Shown: piece after piece, positions 63,779-64,000 of the stretch
How the letters are laid out: each line of letters opens with the position of its first letter
Position numbering within the stretch: position 1 is the stretch's first letter
Assembly (NCBI GenBank): GCA_964452085.1
Contig: CAYVKL010000003.1
Span: forward strand, 62,001-126,000
From: Methanobacterium sp964452085
GTDB lineage: Archaea; Methanobacteriota; Methanobacteria; Methanobacteriales; Methanobacteriaceae
Direction of reading: 5' to 3'
Length of the DNA stretch: 64,000 nt
Notes under the pieces: generated by a model
Database searches by the model: none
What the model saw: only the letters and a program-made list of their open reading frames with translations
Told to the model about the DNA's origin: nothing
Program-made: the position numbers and the translations under genes

Positions 63779-64000
63779 TTTTCACACTCCTGGGCTATTT
63801 TTTTAAATTCATCAGGGGTAACCTTCTCTGGTTCCTTTAAGCTAACTTTCCGCGGATTTTCCAGAGCATCACAGACATATTCCAAAAGTTCATATTCTTT
63901 TTCCAACTGATGAAATCCTTCCCTGGCTGCTCCTCTTTTAGCACGACACCTTCTGGGATCTCCCGGTGGGAACCCCCGGTCCTTGGTGAAAATATTGGAA
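63775..64000 (-). CDS. Methanogenesis marker protein 6, C-terminal part; 5' end outside window
   Basis: The frame is open from the right edge and ends in DEFKKIAQECEK and a TGA. Visible is NIFTKDRGFPPGDPRRCRA followed by KRGAAREGF, the RGFPxGDPRRCRA signature that I associate with methanogenesis marker 6. About 75 residues lie in the window and the N-terminal portion is missing. It is coupled to DUF2111 through an ATGA overlap and leads the operon marker 6-DUF2111-marker 5-marker 15-marker 17-nifB. Confidence 0.7.
   Translation of the reverse strand, partial: SNIFTKDRGFPPGDPRRCRAKRGAAREGFHQLEKEYELLEYVCDALENPRKVSLKEPEKVTPDEFKKIAQECEK

Overview
The window is archaeal and most resembles a Methanobacterium-type hydrogenotrophic methanogen. 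The evidence is heterodisulfide reductase hdrC-hdrB, an F420H2 oxidase (FprA), 2-phosphoglycerate kinase, diphthine synthase, Trm5-type tRNA methyltransferase, archaeal SRP RNA, TATA-box promoters and a run of methanogenesis marker genes (6, DUF2111, 5, 15, 17) ending in nifB. The sequence is AT-rich, with strong Shine-Dalgarno sites in many operons. No species was identified.

Layout. 1-8 kb: the 3' part of a P-type cation ATPase, then housekeeping genes (QueG-like Fe-S protein, aminotransferase, VOC protein, Hsp20, UbiB/AarF kinase). 8-15 kb: a carotenoid cluster (CruF-like hydratase, a frameshifted UbiA prenyltransferase, CrtI, CrtB, a lycopene-elongase-like UbiA protein, a second CrtI). 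Its content matches the haloarchaeal route to C50 bacterioruberin, which is unexpected in a strict anaerobe. 15-25 kb: tRNA-Ser(GCU), SRP RNA, a phosphate transporter, fprA, a CBS/2-phosphoglycerate kinase pair, a phosphoesterase, two methanogen-type DUF genes, hdrB/hdrC with a palindromic control region, and a hydrolase.

25-51 kb is accessory DNA. A complete type 1 BREX phage-defence operon (brxA-brxB-brxC-pglX-pglZ-brxL, minus strand, 41.5 to 28.5 kb) is headed by a tiny ribbon-helix-helix gene missed by length cutoffs and by two inverted repeats. It is followed by a relic of a second pglX 5' end, a DUF1802 gene without a normal start codon and a KAP-family NTPase. Next come two membrane proteins and an integrated plasmid- or virus-like element (about 44-51 kb) with three uncharacterised proteins, a primase-polymerase fused to a CHC2-type zinc finger, a replication-type ATPase with an unusual P-loop, three overlapping mini-genes (two of them RHH-like), a Cys-rich protein and a tyrosine recombinase.

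51-64 kb returns to chromosomal genes: a short ArcS/TGT-like protein, a methyltransferase plus ABC exporter operon, an orphan adenine methylase, dph5, trm5, a His-rich protein, an MtnA-type isomerase, nifB and the methanogenesis marker operon, which runs off the right edge.

No CRISPR array, rRNA or intact insertion sequence was seen. The best candidates for undescribed biology are the BREX control module and pglX relic, the methanogen carotenoid cluster, the long HdrC extension with an internal start, and the replication module of the integrated element.
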